From an uncultured Blautia sp. (GTDB lineage Bacteria; Bacillota; Clostridia; Lachnospirales; Lachnospiraceae), in assembly GCA_946557785.1 (NCBI GenBank), contig CAMNTH010000012.1, forward strand, positions 25,002 through 89,001: a stretch of DNA of 64,000 bases, given 5' to 3'. The notes under the pieces were generated by a model. The model did no database searches. It was not told the origin of the DNA and saw only the letters and a list, made by a program, of their open reading frames with translations. Of the stretch, positions 55,801 to 64,000 are shown in pieces (within the stretch, counting starts at the first letter, position 1; every line of letters starts with the position of its first letter). The position numbers were made by a program, and so were the translations under genes.

Positions 55801-56823
55801 TTAATACTGAGCTTCGATGATCTCATCTGTTACAACTGTCAGAGGCTGTGCAACACCGTCAACAGTGATTTCAGAAAGGATATCTTCGTTTACATACCAG
55901 TGCTCTTCCATGTATACTTCTTTTTCAGGAGTTTCGCCAGCTTCAAGCTGTTTGATAACTTCTTCTACAAAAGGAGCTGCCAGAGGATTGCACTCGAAGT
56001 CAGCGTTGATGTCGCCGCTCTTTACATATTCCAGACCTGCTGTACAAGCATCAAAGGAAACCAGGATTACATCGCCTTCTACGCCGTAAGTAACGCCTGC
56101 TGCTGTCATGGCGTCCATAGCACCGAATGCTTCATTATCGTTCTGGCATACAACTACGTTAAACTTGCCTTCATAGCTCTTGCAGTAGGATTCCATAACT
56201 TCCTGGCCTGTAGCCTGGTCAAAATTACCGTCCTGAGAATCAAGGATGGTCCAGCCTTCTGCATCTGCGATTTCTTTAAAGCCTTCGGTACGTCCAATCT
56301 GTGCGGAGGATCCGTTGGTTCCTTCAATTACCAGTGCGTTAATCTCTTCAATGCCTTTTTCTGCTGCGTAAGCCTTCAGCCACTCGCCTGCTGCAAGACC
56401 TTCTGTCTTGAAGTTGGAGCCTACCCATGCTGCATATTTATCAGAGTCATCAATTGTACGGTCAATAACAATAACAGGAATTCCTGCGTCTTCACACTCA
56501 GTCAGTACGGTATCCCATCCTGTAGAAACGATCGGATCGATGATAATATAATCTACTTCCTGCTCAATGAAACCGCGAACTGCTTCCAACTGTACTGCGG
56601 AGTCGTTATCACAGTCAACAAACTGGAGATCATATCCGTTCTCTGCGCTGAAAACGTCCTGGCAAGATTTTGTGGATGCGGTACGCCAGTCAGATTCATG
56701 TCCAACCTGTGCAAATCCGATGGTAAGAACATCATCTTCTGCAGCCTGTACGCTCATTGGAGCAGCACACATAGATACACACATAGATGCAGCGATTCCT
56801 AAAACGGCTAATTTCTTTTTCAT
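55801..56823 (-). CDS. Sugar-binding protein of the importer, YtfQ-like
   Basis: 340 residues from ATG 56823, behind AGAGG. The periplasmic-binding fold starts LTIGFAQVGHESDWRTAS, very like YtfQ, which binds galactofuranose. The signal peptide ends around VQA (residue 27). Two Cys (15, 19) are preceded by Met, so there is no normal lipobox. For a Gram-positive importer this is unusual. First gene of the ytf-type operon. Confidence 0.9.
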   Translation of the reverse strand: MKKKLAVLGIAASMCVSMCAAPMSVQAAEDDVLTIGFAQVGHESDWRTASTKSCQDVFSAENGYDLQFVDCDNDSAVQLEAVRGFIEQEVDYIIIDPIVSTGWDTVLTECEDAGIPVIVIDRTIDDSDKYAAWVGSNFKTEGLAAGEWLKAYAAEKGIEEINALVIEGTNGSSAQIGRTEGFKEIADAEGWTILDSQDGNFDQATGQEVMESYCKSYEGKFNVVVCQNDNEAFGAMDAMTAAGVTYGVEGDVILVSFDACTAGLEYVKSGDINADFECNPLAAPFVEEVIKQLEAGETPEKEVYMEEHWYVNEDILSEITVDGVAQPLTVVTDEIIEAQY

Positions 56824-56943
56824 GTTGAATTCCTCTCTTTCATTTTCCTTTTGAGATAAGGTTAATAATGTTTGATTTTCAAATGCCATATTGCTGATCA
56901 GCTTGTAACGGCACTTTTTTTCTTCCGTCCGTTTACAATATAT

Positions 56944-56972
56944 AATTTAACTAATTTTGCTCAAAATGTCAA
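56944..56972 (-). promoter_or_regulatory. Promoter for the sugar importer operon
   Basis: Minus-strand TTGACA (56967-56972), 17-base spacer, TAAATT (56944-56949). A partial cre-like TGTAAACG lies just past the start site. Confidence 0.6.
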
Positions 56973-57029
56973 TCTGTATCTATATATATTCAACAACTTC
57001 TATGTATTAAACAATACAATTTACAGGTT

Positions 57030-57199
57030 AATTCGTTAAAAAATAGTACGAATTTGTTTTTAAGGAATTGTCAAGAAGAAATAAGTTGAAAATTTTATGA
57101 TATTAATGGAAAAAAGTGGAAAATTTTCCACTCATAGATCATCCGGTTTCAAAATTCGTCTTTTTTCATCATGGTAAATTTGCACATGTTGAAAATTCC
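57030..57199. promoter_or_regulatory. Operator cluster between importer and GntR/LacI regulator
   Basis: The 543-base gap 56824-57366 contains AATTCGT/ACGAATT (57030-57036, 57048-57054), the perfect 18-bp palindrome AGTGGAAAATTTTCCACT (57115-57132), and three direct GTKGAAAATTYY copies (57085-57096, 57116-57127, 57188-57199). These are candidate sites for the GntR/LacI protein or the YesN-type regulator. No gene was found in the gap. Confidence 0.55.
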
Positions 57200-57320
57200 A
57201 TGGAAAAATCTTCTTCCCGAAGGTTACTTTTTTTCGTTTACGCATTCTCTGACCTTCCAAAAGATTTGAACCTTTCTCTTTTAACTCTGTTTAAAAAAAA
57301 GAAAAAATCCACCAAAAATA

Positions 57321-57329
57321 TGCTATACT
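57321..57329 (+). promoter_or_regulatory. Extended -10 promoter for the GntR/LacI regulator
   Basis: TGC-TATACT (57321-57329) without a clear -35, 37 bases before the start codon. Confidence 0.5.
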
Positions 57330-57366
57330 GTAGAAAATCACCAAACACAATAGGAGGGTTCCTTTT

Positions 57367-58422
57367 ATGGCCAGTAAGTACCAGCAGCTTGCAGACATCC
57401 TTCGGGAAACCATAATTCAGCATATCGGAGACAAAAACTTCCGTCTTCCTACGGAAATGGAATTATGCAGCACATACGGATACAGCCGCCAGACAATCCG
57501 TCACGCCCTGGCGCTTCTTAAAGAAGAAGGGGTCATCGTTCGCCGTCAGGGAAGCGGAAGCTACCCCTCCCCTTTTCTGTCAGCTTCTGCGGAGCGCATT
57601 GCCGCTGTAATTCTTCCGGATTCCAGAGGGTATCTTCATGCAGGCGCACTAAGGGATATCCAGGCTTTTTTTAACTGCCGCAATTTCACAGTTCGTATCT
57701 TCATGACAGACTATCTCTTTGAACGGGAACGGGAAATTCTTCAAAGCTTTGATGCAGAACCTCCCACAGTCATTATTGCAAAAAAATTCTGTACAGCTCT
57801 TCCTGATCCCAATGACGAACTGTACAGACAACTTAGCAACCAGGAAATCCCTATTGCATTCTTTAATACCTGTCCAAGCATCCAGGGCACTTTCCAGGTA
57901 TGCCCGGATGACTTTCTGGGCGGTTACCAGCTTGCGTCTTATCTGATCCAGCACCGCCATACACGGATTGCAGGAATCTTCCAAAAAGAAGAGCTGGAAA
58001 GCCACCAGAAATTTAAAGGTCTTGCCAAGGCTCTTGCGGAACATGGGCAAAGTCTTAAAACCCGGGATTTTTACTGGTACCCAGGTTTCTCCTATCCGCC
58101 CTCCAGGCTTGCCCCCGAGCCCTTTCTTTTTCCAAAAAGCTATCTTACCTGGATCCAGGAACAGTGTTCTGCAGTTCTGTGCCATAATGACGAGGCCGCA
58201 TATGCACTGGTGCAGGCACTCCTTGCTCAGGGTGCGTCCATCCCCGGCGATCTGGAAGTAGTCAGCTTTGACAATAGCTACCTAAAGGAGCTAAGCCCCG
58301 TGCGGATTCCTTCCATGGCCTGCACGCCCCAACAGCCCTGGCTTGCCTGCGCCGGTTTTCTCCATAAACGCCTGGAAGAAAAAGATCTCCTTCCTCCCAG
58401 ACTATTCTGGCAGCTAGAATAG
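57367..58422 (+). CDS. GntR-LacI hybrid regulator, AraR-like
   Basis: 351 residues. N-terminal GntR winged helix (KYQQLADILRETI, LPTEMELCSTYGYSRQTIRHALALLKEEGV) fused to a LacI-type sugar-binding domain (IAAVILPD, LIQHRHTRIAGIFQK, AVLCHNDEAAYALVQAL, LEVVSFDNSYL). This is the AraR layout, a repressor released by its sugar. Divergent from the importer, so it probably controls it. AraR suggests arabinose, YtfQ suggests galactofuranose; the ligand is not settled by sequence. Confidence 0.92.
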   Translation: MASKYQQLADILRETIIQHIGDKNFRLPTEMELCSTYGYSRQTIRHALALLKEEGVIVRRQGSGSYPSPFLSASAERIAAVILPDSRGYLHAGALRDIQAFFNCRNFTVRIFMTDYLFEREREILQSFDAEPPTVIIAKKFCTALPDPNDELYRQLSNQEIPIAFFNTCPSIQGTFQVCPDDFLGGYQLASYLIQHRHTRIAGIFQKEELESHQKFKGLAKALAEHGQSLKTRDFYWYPGFSYPPSRLAPEPFLFPKSYLTWIQEQCSAVLCHNDEAAYALVQALLAQGASIPGDLEVVSFDNSYLKELSPVRIPSMACTPQQPWLACAGFLHKRLEEKDLLPPRLFWQLE

Positions 58423-58431
58423 GAATATGCA

Positions 58432-59436
58432 TTAATATTCTCTGCTGTCAATCAGTTCTTGATTTAAGTTTTCCCGGGTAAAATAAGTTTCCGGCACAAA
58501 CCACTGCTTCTCGGGACTTTTGCCTTCTTCAAGCTGCTCTATAATACTTTTCACGCGGGGGCCGTGGAGGGGATTGCATTCCACGTCCAGGGCTATTTTC
58601 CCCTCCATGCAATAGGTCAGGCCCGCTCTTGTGGCATCAAAGGATATGATCAGTACGTCTCCCTCCGGCCCGCAGCATATCCCCTTTTCTTCCAAAGCCT
58701 GAATGGCACCGAAGGCGGAGTTATCATTTTCACAGTAGATCACATCCATCTCCGTTCCCTGATCCAAAAGGTCTAAAATCACCTCGTAAGTCTTTGCCTG
58801 GGTAAATTCCCCCATAACCCTTGCGGTGAGCTTCCAGTTACTGTGGGCCTTAAGACCTGCCTCCAGTCCTGCGGTCCTCCCAAGCTGGGCCGAAGCTCCC
58901 TCTGTTCCAAGCACATGTACGATCCTGATCTCCTCCTGATCTCTGCCTTGCTCTATAAGTTTTTCATCCAGCCATTTTACAGCCGCATCCCCCTCTGCGC
59001 GGAAGTCAGACCCAACCCAGGCGGTATAGAGGCTCTGATCGCAAACGCTGATCATTCGATCCACAACAATTACCGGAATCTGCGCTTCCCTGGCTTCTTC
59101 CAAAACTTCATCCCATCCCGTCTCAACAATAGGTGCAAATACGATATAATCCACTTCCTGGAGAATATAATTGCGAATGGCTGTGATCTGATTGTCCTGC
59201 TTTTGTTTTGCATCATGAAACATCAGCTCATACCCGGCTTCCTCTGTAAAGGTATTACGCATGGATTCCGTATTCGCTACCCGCCAGTCCGACTCTGCAC
59301 CAACCTCTGAAAATCCCACCACGATCATATCTTTGTTTTCCTGCTCATCCTCATGGGATGCTATACACCCGCCAAAGGGCAATGCCAACCCCAGATATAA
59401 AGCCAACAGCTTCCTTCTAGTTCCTAATCCTTTCAT
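58432..59436 (-). CDS. Sugar-binding lipoprotein linked to the histidine kinase
   Basis: 334 residues. Signal peptide ends in lipobox LPFGGC (Cys24). The binding fold starts VVGFSEVGAESDWRVANTES, clearly paralogous to the importer's protein. It has no transport genes beside it; its start overlaps the kinase gene by 20 bases. This position matches XylFII-LytS type systems in Clostridium, where a binding protein works as the external sensor of the kinase. Last gene of the yesN-yesM-binding-protein operon. Confidence 0.88.
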   Translation of the reverse strand: MKGLGTRRKLLALYLGLALPFGGCIASHEDEQENKDMIVVGFSEVGAESDWRVANTESMRNTFTEEAGYELMFHDAKQKQDNQITAIRNYILQEVDYIVFAPIVETGWDEVLEEAREAQIPVIVVDRMISVCDQSLYTAWVGSDFRAEGDAAVKWLDEKLIEQGRDQEEIRIVHVLGTEGASAQLGRTAGLEAGLKAHSNWKLTARVMGEFTQAKTYEVILDLLDQGTEMDVIYCENDNSAFGAIQALEEKGICCGPEGDVLIISFDATRAGLTYCMEGKIALDVECNPLHGPRVKSIIEQLEEGKSPEKQWFVPETYFTRENLNQELIDSREY

Positions 59437-60880
59437 CCTGGTTTCCTCTTTCCTTCTGCAGGGGGATCCTCACATATACGGTTGTCCCCTCTCCAGGTAC
59501 GCTTTCTACAGTAAGCCCGTATTCTGGGCCAAAAAGCAGCTGCAGGCGTTCGTGCACTGTGGAAAGTCCAAATCCTACCCTTTTTTCTTTTCGGATAGCA
59601 CTTCTTACCTCAGTCAGACGTTCCTCGTCCATACCTGCACCATTGTCTAATACCACAAGGCAGATGTGATTTTCTTCCCGATATCCCCGTACGGAAATTT
59701 TCCCAAGTCCCCGTTTCAGCTTGATTCCATGATAAAGAGCATTTTCCACCAAAGGCTGCAGGGTAAGCTTAGGTATTTCATAATCCGCTAATTCTTCCTC
59801 TATAGCAATCTCATATTCCAAAATGTCCCGATACCGCACCTGCTGAATCTCCAAATAGCTTTGTACATGCCGTTCTTCTTCTCTTAGAGTGATGATATCT
59901 CTTCCTTTGCTCAAAGAAGAACGGAAATATCCTGAAAGGCTGGTTACCATTTCCACGGACTGCTCATATTTGCCGGACTCTACCAGCCAGACAATCGTAT
60001 CCAGCGTGTTATATAAGAAGTGAGGGTTGATCTGCGCCTGCAAAAGAGCCAGCTCTGCGCTTCTAAGACTTATCTGCTCCTGCTTATTCTGCTCAATCAG
60101 CTGATTGAGCCGTTCCACCATTTTTTCAAATCCATCGCTCAGCATCTGGATCTCATACTCCCTGGCCTCGATGGGCGTCTGGACAGTCAAATCCCCGTCT
60201 CCGATAGCCTGCACCCTGCGGCACAGCTTACTTACCGGGAAAGTAATGGACTGCCCGAATTTCATAAGCCAGCGTACAAGAAAAAGGAATGCCGCAACCC
60301 CAAACACCAGGATCAGAGCCACCTCAGCCAGAAGCCTGTGCAGCATTTTCCCCTGAAGCTCATCCAGCCTGGATGCCTCATGGTATAAATAGGTATACAT
60401 ATATTCCTGGATAAGATCAGTTAATACATATATATTGCTTTCCAACTGCGCCTGGCGGTCATCATAGCTTTCTGTATTCTCAATCTGATAAATCTTGCTT
60501 TCCAAGTTTCTGCAGAGCTTCTGCACATCGCTGATGGCTTTCCAGCTTTCCCGCTTTGTCGTGGTATGGAGCAGGCTATCGGCAAGCTCCTGGGCATTTT
60601 TTACCTCTTCGATGGGCAGTCCCTCTGAATACCGGCTGTCTACCACATAATAATACATTTTCAGATCAATATCTTCTTTAAAGTCCTGGTTAAACTCAGA
60701 AGCAGTGGTTACGTTATGAAGAATATCGGAATACTTGATGCTGTAGGAAAACAACACGGAAAAAGTCAAGACCAAAAGGAACAAAATAGGAACCACAAAC
60801 AAAAAGGTCAGTTTCCTAATCTGATTCTCCAGTGATACAGGCGTATGCAAGTGCTTTTCCGAAAAATCCCATACACTCAT
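59417..60880 (-). CDS. YesM/LytS-type sensor histidine kinase
   Basis: 487 residues. Helices at about 25-47 and 186-204 flank an external domain of roughly 140 residues. HAMP, then a His_kinase domain with phospho-acceptor His287 in QINPHFLYNTLD and an HATPase_c end (LTLQPLVENALYHG, DNGAGMDEERL, GFGLSTVHERL). Start overlaps the regulator gene by four bases. The external domain is a plausible docking site for the lipoprotein encoded next. Confidence 0.93.
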   Translation of the reverse strand: MSVWDFSEKHLHTPVSLENQIRKLTFLFVVPILFLLVLTFSVLFSYSIKYSDILHNVTTASEFNQDFKEDIDLKMYYYVVDSRYSEGLPIEEVKNAQELADSLLHTTTKRESWKAISDVQKLCRNLESKIYQIENTESYDDRQAQLESNIYVLTDLIQEYMYTYLYHEASRLDELQGKMLHRLLAEVALILVFGVAAFLFLVRWLMKFGQSITFPVSKLCRRVQAIGDGDLTVQTPIEAREYEIQMLSDGFEKMVERLNQLIEQNKQEQISLRSAELALLQAQINPHFLYNTLDTIVWLVESGKYEQSVEMVTSLSGYFRSSLSKGRDIITLREEERHVQSYLEIQQVRYRDILEYEIAIEEELADYEIPKLTLQPLVENALYHGIKLKRGLGKISVRGYREENHICLVVLDNGAGMDEERLTEVRSAIRKEKRVGFGLSTVHERLQLLFGPEYGLTVESVPGEGTTVYVRIPLQKERGNQDERIRN

Positions 60881-62499
60881 CCTTTTTCATTCCTCTCTGT
60901 TCTGTAGGCTCTTGGCGAGCATCCTTGGGTTTTCTTAAAAACAAAGCTGAAATAATGGGAATCTTTGTATCCCACCTCTGCTGCAATCTCCGAGGAGCGC
61001 TTATCTGTTTCCCTAAGAAGTTCTTTTGCCTTTTCCATACGCTTCCCAGTGATATATTCCACAAAGGTCTGCTGCATTTCCTGGCTGAAGACTGCGCTGA
61101 AATAATTAGCGCTTACATTCGTATAACCTGCTACCTCCGTAAGGGAAATATTTTCATCCATATAATGCTCATCCATATAGGCAACTGCCTGGGCAACAAG
61201 GTCACGGTACTGGCTTTTTGATTCTTTTTCACGCATTTCCAGTGCTTTTCCCAGCATATCACAAATGTACTGCTGCACTTCCCCGGCAGTTACGTTCCGG
61301 CCTATCAGCTTAACACATTCCATGGAATCCAGAAATTCCTCCTGGGTATAGCCTAATGATTCCACATAAGCAAGCACGGTAAAACGCACATTCAAAAGAA
61401 GGTACTGACAAAAAAGCTGCGATTTTGCCGCATCCCAAAGACTCTTTACATATTCTCCTGCAAAGTCCTCCAGCTCCTCCGGCTGGCCGTTCTGCAAAAA
61501 GCCCCGCAAAACTCCTGGGTCCAGCTTTGCCATATCCAAGTTCTTCAGCTTGCTCTCATCATCCCCTGGCTTCAGGCTTTCAATGCTGCTTTTTGTAAAG
61601 ATATGCTGGTTGGGAAGAAGGTGCCTGTAGGAAAGGACACGGCTTACTTCCATATAGCATTCCGGCAGAGAGCTCAAACGCTTCACCGGGCTTCCCACAG
61701 CCAGATGCCATTCTATTGCCCGCTGCTCCGATGAACCGATACTCTGTATCATTTCAACGCATCGTCTGGTTCCGTTTTCCACCTCCTGCTCATCACCCTT
61801 GATCAAAACAGCATAAGTCATTAGATTCTGACGGACAAAAATATATTCCTGGTTTCCCATGAAAAACCGGGTCAGCTCATCCCGAAGCCGGTTCAAAATA
61901 TCCGCATTTCCAGGCACCTGTCCGTCTTTAGTCTTCATGCTGTACAAAACAAGATTATAGCAGGATCCATGGATATTCATATTTAGCTGGTCTGCTTTTT
62001 CATAAATCTGCTGAACCTGAAGCTGCCCTGTTACTACCTGCTCAAAAAACCTTCTCCTGGAAAACTGCTCGTACTCCTGCATTTCGCTTCGGAATTTTTC
62101 CAGATAATTCTCCTGTTCCCGTTCATCCTGAATCTTCTGCTGCACCTCCGTCAACGTCTTGAGCAGCATATTTCTGGAAATAGGCTTTAAAAGATACTGC
62201 TCTACTCCAATGCTGAGAGCCTGCCTAGCATATTCAAAATCATCATAGCCACTGATAATAATAATCTTTGTCCTGGGCATTTCCTTTGCAACCAGCCTGC
62301 TAAGTGCCAGTCCATCCATAAAGGGCATTTTAATATCCGTGATCAGAACATCCGGGCGCAGCTCATACAGCATAGGGAGGGCCTGTTCCCCATCGCTGGC
62401 TACTCCGGCCAGCGTATAACCGTACTGCTGCCACGGAATACTATCCTTCAGGCCCTCCCGAATAATCGCTTCGTCCTCTACCAAAAATATCTTCAGCAT
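60877..62499 (-). CDS. YesN-type response regulator (AraC DNA-binding domain)
   Basis: 540 residues from ATG 62499, GGGAGAG upstream. Receiver with Asp55 (LITDIKMPFMDG), a long middle region, and a C-terminal AraC HTH pair (ISLTEVAGYTNVSANYFSAVFSQ, RSSEIAAEVGYKDSHYFSFVFKK). It receives phosphate from the YesM-type kinase. Probable activator of the sugar importer 4 kb away; the repeats at 57085-57199 are candidate sites. Confidence 0.93.
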   Translation of the reverse strand: MLKIFLVEDEAIIREGLKDSIPWQQYGYTLAGVASDGEQALPMLYELRPDVLITDIKMPFMDGLALSRLVAKEMPRTKIIIISGYDDFEYARQALSIGVEQYLLKPISRNMLLKTLTEVQQKIQDEREQENYLEKFRSEMQEYEQFSRRRFFEQVVTGQLQVQQIYEKADQLNMNIHGSCYNLVLYSMKTKDGQVPGNADILNRLRDELTRFFMGNQEYIFVRQNLMTYAVLIKGDEQEVENGTRRCVEMIQSIGSSEQRAIEWHLAVGSPVKRLSSLPECYMEVSRVLSYRHLLPNQHIFTKSSIESLKPGDDESKLKNLDMAKLDPGVLRGFLQNGQPEELEDFAGEYVKSLWDAAKSQLFCQYLLLNVRFTVLAYVESLGYTQEEFLDSMECVKLIGRNVTAGEVQQYICDMLGKALEMREKESKSQYRDLVAQAVAYMDEHYMDENISLTEVAGYTNVSANYFSAVFSQEMQQTFVEYITGKRMEKAKELLRETDKRSSEIAAEVGYKDSHYFSFVFKKTQGCSPRAYRTERNEKG

Positions 62500-62543
62500 A
62501 TTCTCTCCCAAATCCTTCCTTAAGCTCAATGTATCTTATAGCT

Positions 62544-63418
62544 CTATTGTACAACATGTCCACGGATATTTAAATTTGTTTTTGTAAAAAAGCATTTATT
62601 CATTCTCTTAACCAAAAGAAAAAAAAGCTCCTTGGATCCGGAATTTGAAGAAATATCTGCCTTCCCGCCTGATTGTCTATCAATACTGGCTTTGCTAAGA
62701 ATTGGTTGTACTATGGCAGCCCCAGCTGCATTTATTACTACCTTCTTTGCAATATGGACATCCGATACAGGTTTGTCCCCGTTTTTTTTTGTGAATACCT
62801 TACGGCTTTCCACTTCTTTAACAATTTGATTGACAAATTAAAACCTCTCGCGGTCGGCTGCTTCTACTGCCTGTTTGCTGGTAAGGTCGATATTCTCCTG
62901 TATGTACGGCGCAGCCTGCTTTGTTCCTGCTTGACTGACAGCCGCTTCAATGACCGCCTTTAATCCATCAGCGGAAGTGGATATGGTATTGATAACAGGA
63001 CAGCCTAGCTTCTCAGATAGTGCTTGTGTATCGATTTTTGTTCCTTTTTTCTCGTTCAAATCGCTTTTGTTCAGAGCGACCACCACAGGAACGCCCAACT
63101 CCAAAAGCTGTGTAGTGAAAAACAGGCTGGGCTCAAATTGGTGGCATCCACAATGTTGATAATAACATCCGGGGGGGCCTTTCGTACATAGGAGCTAGTA
63201 ATGCTTTCCTCACTGGTGAAAGGAGACATGGAATAAGCCCCCGGCAAATCGACAGCGGTCAGCTGCTGACCGTTTGCATAGGTCTTTTTAATCGGATGTT
63301 CTCTCTTGTCTATAGTAACTCCCGCCCAGTTACCAACTTTTTCGTTTCTCCCGGTAAGTGCGTTATACATGGTCGTCTTGCCGGAGTTCGGGTTGCCGGT
63401 CAAAGCAATTCTTATAAT
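62544..63418 (-). pseudogene. feoB: feoB pseudogene (G domain only, multiply broken)
   Basis: The reading IIRIALTGNPNSGKTT and following GNWAGVTIDKREHPIKK is the FeoB GTPase domain. Damage: the expected ATG is ATT (63416-63418) five bases after AAGGAGG; a one-base deletion near 63140 shifts the frame after VDATNL; the correct frame resumes at LELGVPVVVALNKSDL; a TAA at 62838-62840 interrupts ERF-FVNQIVKEVESRKVFTKK; after VSD the sequence no longer looks like FeoB, and the whole iron-channel domain is missing. The last 70 codons (to 62544) are of unknown origin. Confidence 0.85.
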
Positions 63419-63600
63419 ACTTTCCTCCTTATACTATCCTTAATGGATACGACACATCCACCTTTCAAATGAGAAGCAACGGTAATCACTTCACCACTAT
63501 AACACCCAAGTGAAAACAAAAAGGCGTTCAGTTCCTCATCTTCGGTTTTAATCTGTTGAATAATATATTCTCTCCCCTCAACAGCATTTTTCAATGTCAT
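63412..63600 (-). pseudogene. feoA: feoA, C-terminally truncated
   Basis: 62 codons. The FeoA SH3-like core is recognisable (IKTEDEELNAFLFSLGCYSGEVITVASHL, then CVVSIKDS). The usual end (about 14 residues resembling RYxIDKDLAEAI) is gone; the frame runs straight through the feoB ribosome site and stops at 63412. This suggests a small deletion joining feoA to the feoB leader. It may still make a protein. Confidence 0.75.
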
Positions 63601-63651
63601 ACAAGCCTCACCCCATTTCCATTTTGTCTTATCATAACATGGCGCCTTCGA

Positions 63652-63699
63652 TTAGCTTTTGCTAACCAGTCGGTTTAAAATCAAGTTAGTATTTGCTAA
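63652..63699 (-). promoter_or_regulatory. Tandem TTAG-N6-CTAA operators upstream of feoA
   Basis: TTAGCTTTTGCTAA (63652-63665) and TTAGTATTTGCTAA (63686-63699), 34 bp apart. Both are dyads of the kind bound by DtxR/IdeR/MntR-type iron repressors. A weak promoter (TTGACA 63731-63736, 17 bases, TATGCC) lies just upstream on the minus strand. Confidence 0.55.
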
Positions 63700-63825
63700 C
63701 TTTTGATGGCATATCTCCGATTCTTTAGTCTGTCAATAGCTATCTGAAATTTTTTTCTGTTTGAAGACTTTGAAGAATGGAAAGCCCAGAGGGCAAAGAA
63801 AACAGAAAAGTAAAAGAACGTATGA

Positions 63826-63863
63826 CAAAAGCGGCGGCATCACTCACGATACCACCGCTTTTG
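63826..63863. terminator. Hairpin in the right-hand non-coding region
   Basis: CAAAAGCGG / CCGCTTTTG with two further G-C pairs beyond one mismatch. The 400-base stretch 63601-64000 otherwise holds the feo operators and the possible recombinase remnant at the edge. Confidence 0.45.
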
Positions 63864-63910
63864 CTTTAGCACTCAAGTATACTAAAAATCCGAAGCCGTC
63901 CCCGATTGGA

Positions 63911-64000
63911 ACCGGGTTCGGATTATCATTATCTGGTGCGGATAACAGATATTGATTTTAAAGCCGGAGTGATCCATATAACTAAAACATTGGATTCGGT
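63911..64000 (+). pseudogene. Possible tyrosine recombinase fragment at the window edge
   Basis: In one frame 63936-64000 reads VRITDIDFKAGVIHITKTLDS, resembling the segment after the catalytic Arg of phage/ICE integrases (typically ...DIDF...I.I.KT). The preceding TGxR part appears only if single bases are restored (ACC GGG TT CGG ATT near 63911), so it may be frameshifted. Too short for a firm call. Confidence 0.3.

Noticed and set aside
55900..56802. Plus-strand open frame of 300 codons
   Set aside because: Opposite the sugar-binding protein gene; very Cys- and Phe-rich, no start signal.
58405..58445. Terminator between the GntR/LacI gene and the convergent lipoprotein gene
   Set aside because: Only a six-base AT-rich stem (GAATAT/ATATTC) without T-run, overlapping coding ends.
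1..64000. CRISPR arrays, tRNA or rRNA genes, complete insertion sequences
   Set aside because: No regularly spaced repeats, cloverleaf, rRNA segments or transposase were recognised by reading; a tool search would be needed to exclude small cases.

Overview
The window looks like a chromosomal segment from a spore-forming, moderately low-GC Firmicute, most likely Lachnospiraceae (Blautia/Ruminococcus-like). This is inferred from the sporulation genes (spoIIP, gpr), the cdaA-cdaR pair, strong AGGAGG ribosome binding sites, several TTG and GTG starts and the gene content. No rRNA, tRNA or CRISPR array was seen. Most of the left half is housekeeping DNA on the minus strand.

Layout. 1-4541 (minus): a cut-off secreted proline-rich protein, an HPr protein, the c-di-AMP synthase CdaA with its regulator CdaR, and two unknown membrane proteins. 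4645-16217 (minus): comFC, recD2, an mreB-family gene, then the run lepA, small lipoprotein, hemW, uvrA, preceded by spoIIP. 16341-17695: gpr diverges from rpsT. 17794-25031 (minus): a comE-type run comEA, response regulator, histidine kinase, GerMN lipoprotein, comEC, holA. 25140-28855 (minus): a YdcZ-type transporter and an XRE-DUF3169-NatA-NatB operon behind an elaborate promoter and an 11-G tract. 29134-35327: arginine biosynthesis, argCJBD on minus plus a 58-residue FeoB-associated Cys-rich protein, with argG divergent on plus from a structured leader.

35395-40519 is a three-gene ABC exporter diverging from its own two-component system, in the style of Bacillus LnrLMN/LnrJK. It is followed by an AI-2E-family transporter, a purine permease, an EamA transporter, a DtxR/MntR-type regulator, and a MarR-controlled heterodimeric ABC exporter (45066-49154). 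49446-50219 encodes a degenerate sigma-70-like protein without region 4.

50258-62499 is a sugar-uptake region: an FGGY kinase, a YtfQ-YtfR-YtfT-YjfF-type ABC importer, a divergent GntR/LacI (AraR-like) regulator, and an operon of YesN-type regulator, YesM-type kinase and a second YtfQ-like lipoprotein. The second binding protein probably senses sugar for the kinase, giving a three-component switch that controls the importer. 62544-64000 is a decaying feoAB locus (lost start codon, deletion, nonsense codon, truncated feoA) next to a possible tyrosine-recombinase remnant at the right edge.

The best candidates for something under-described are the two-binding-protein sugar switch, the sigma-like protein, the two-component system inside the comE run, the poly-G tract before the XRE gene, and the argG leader.
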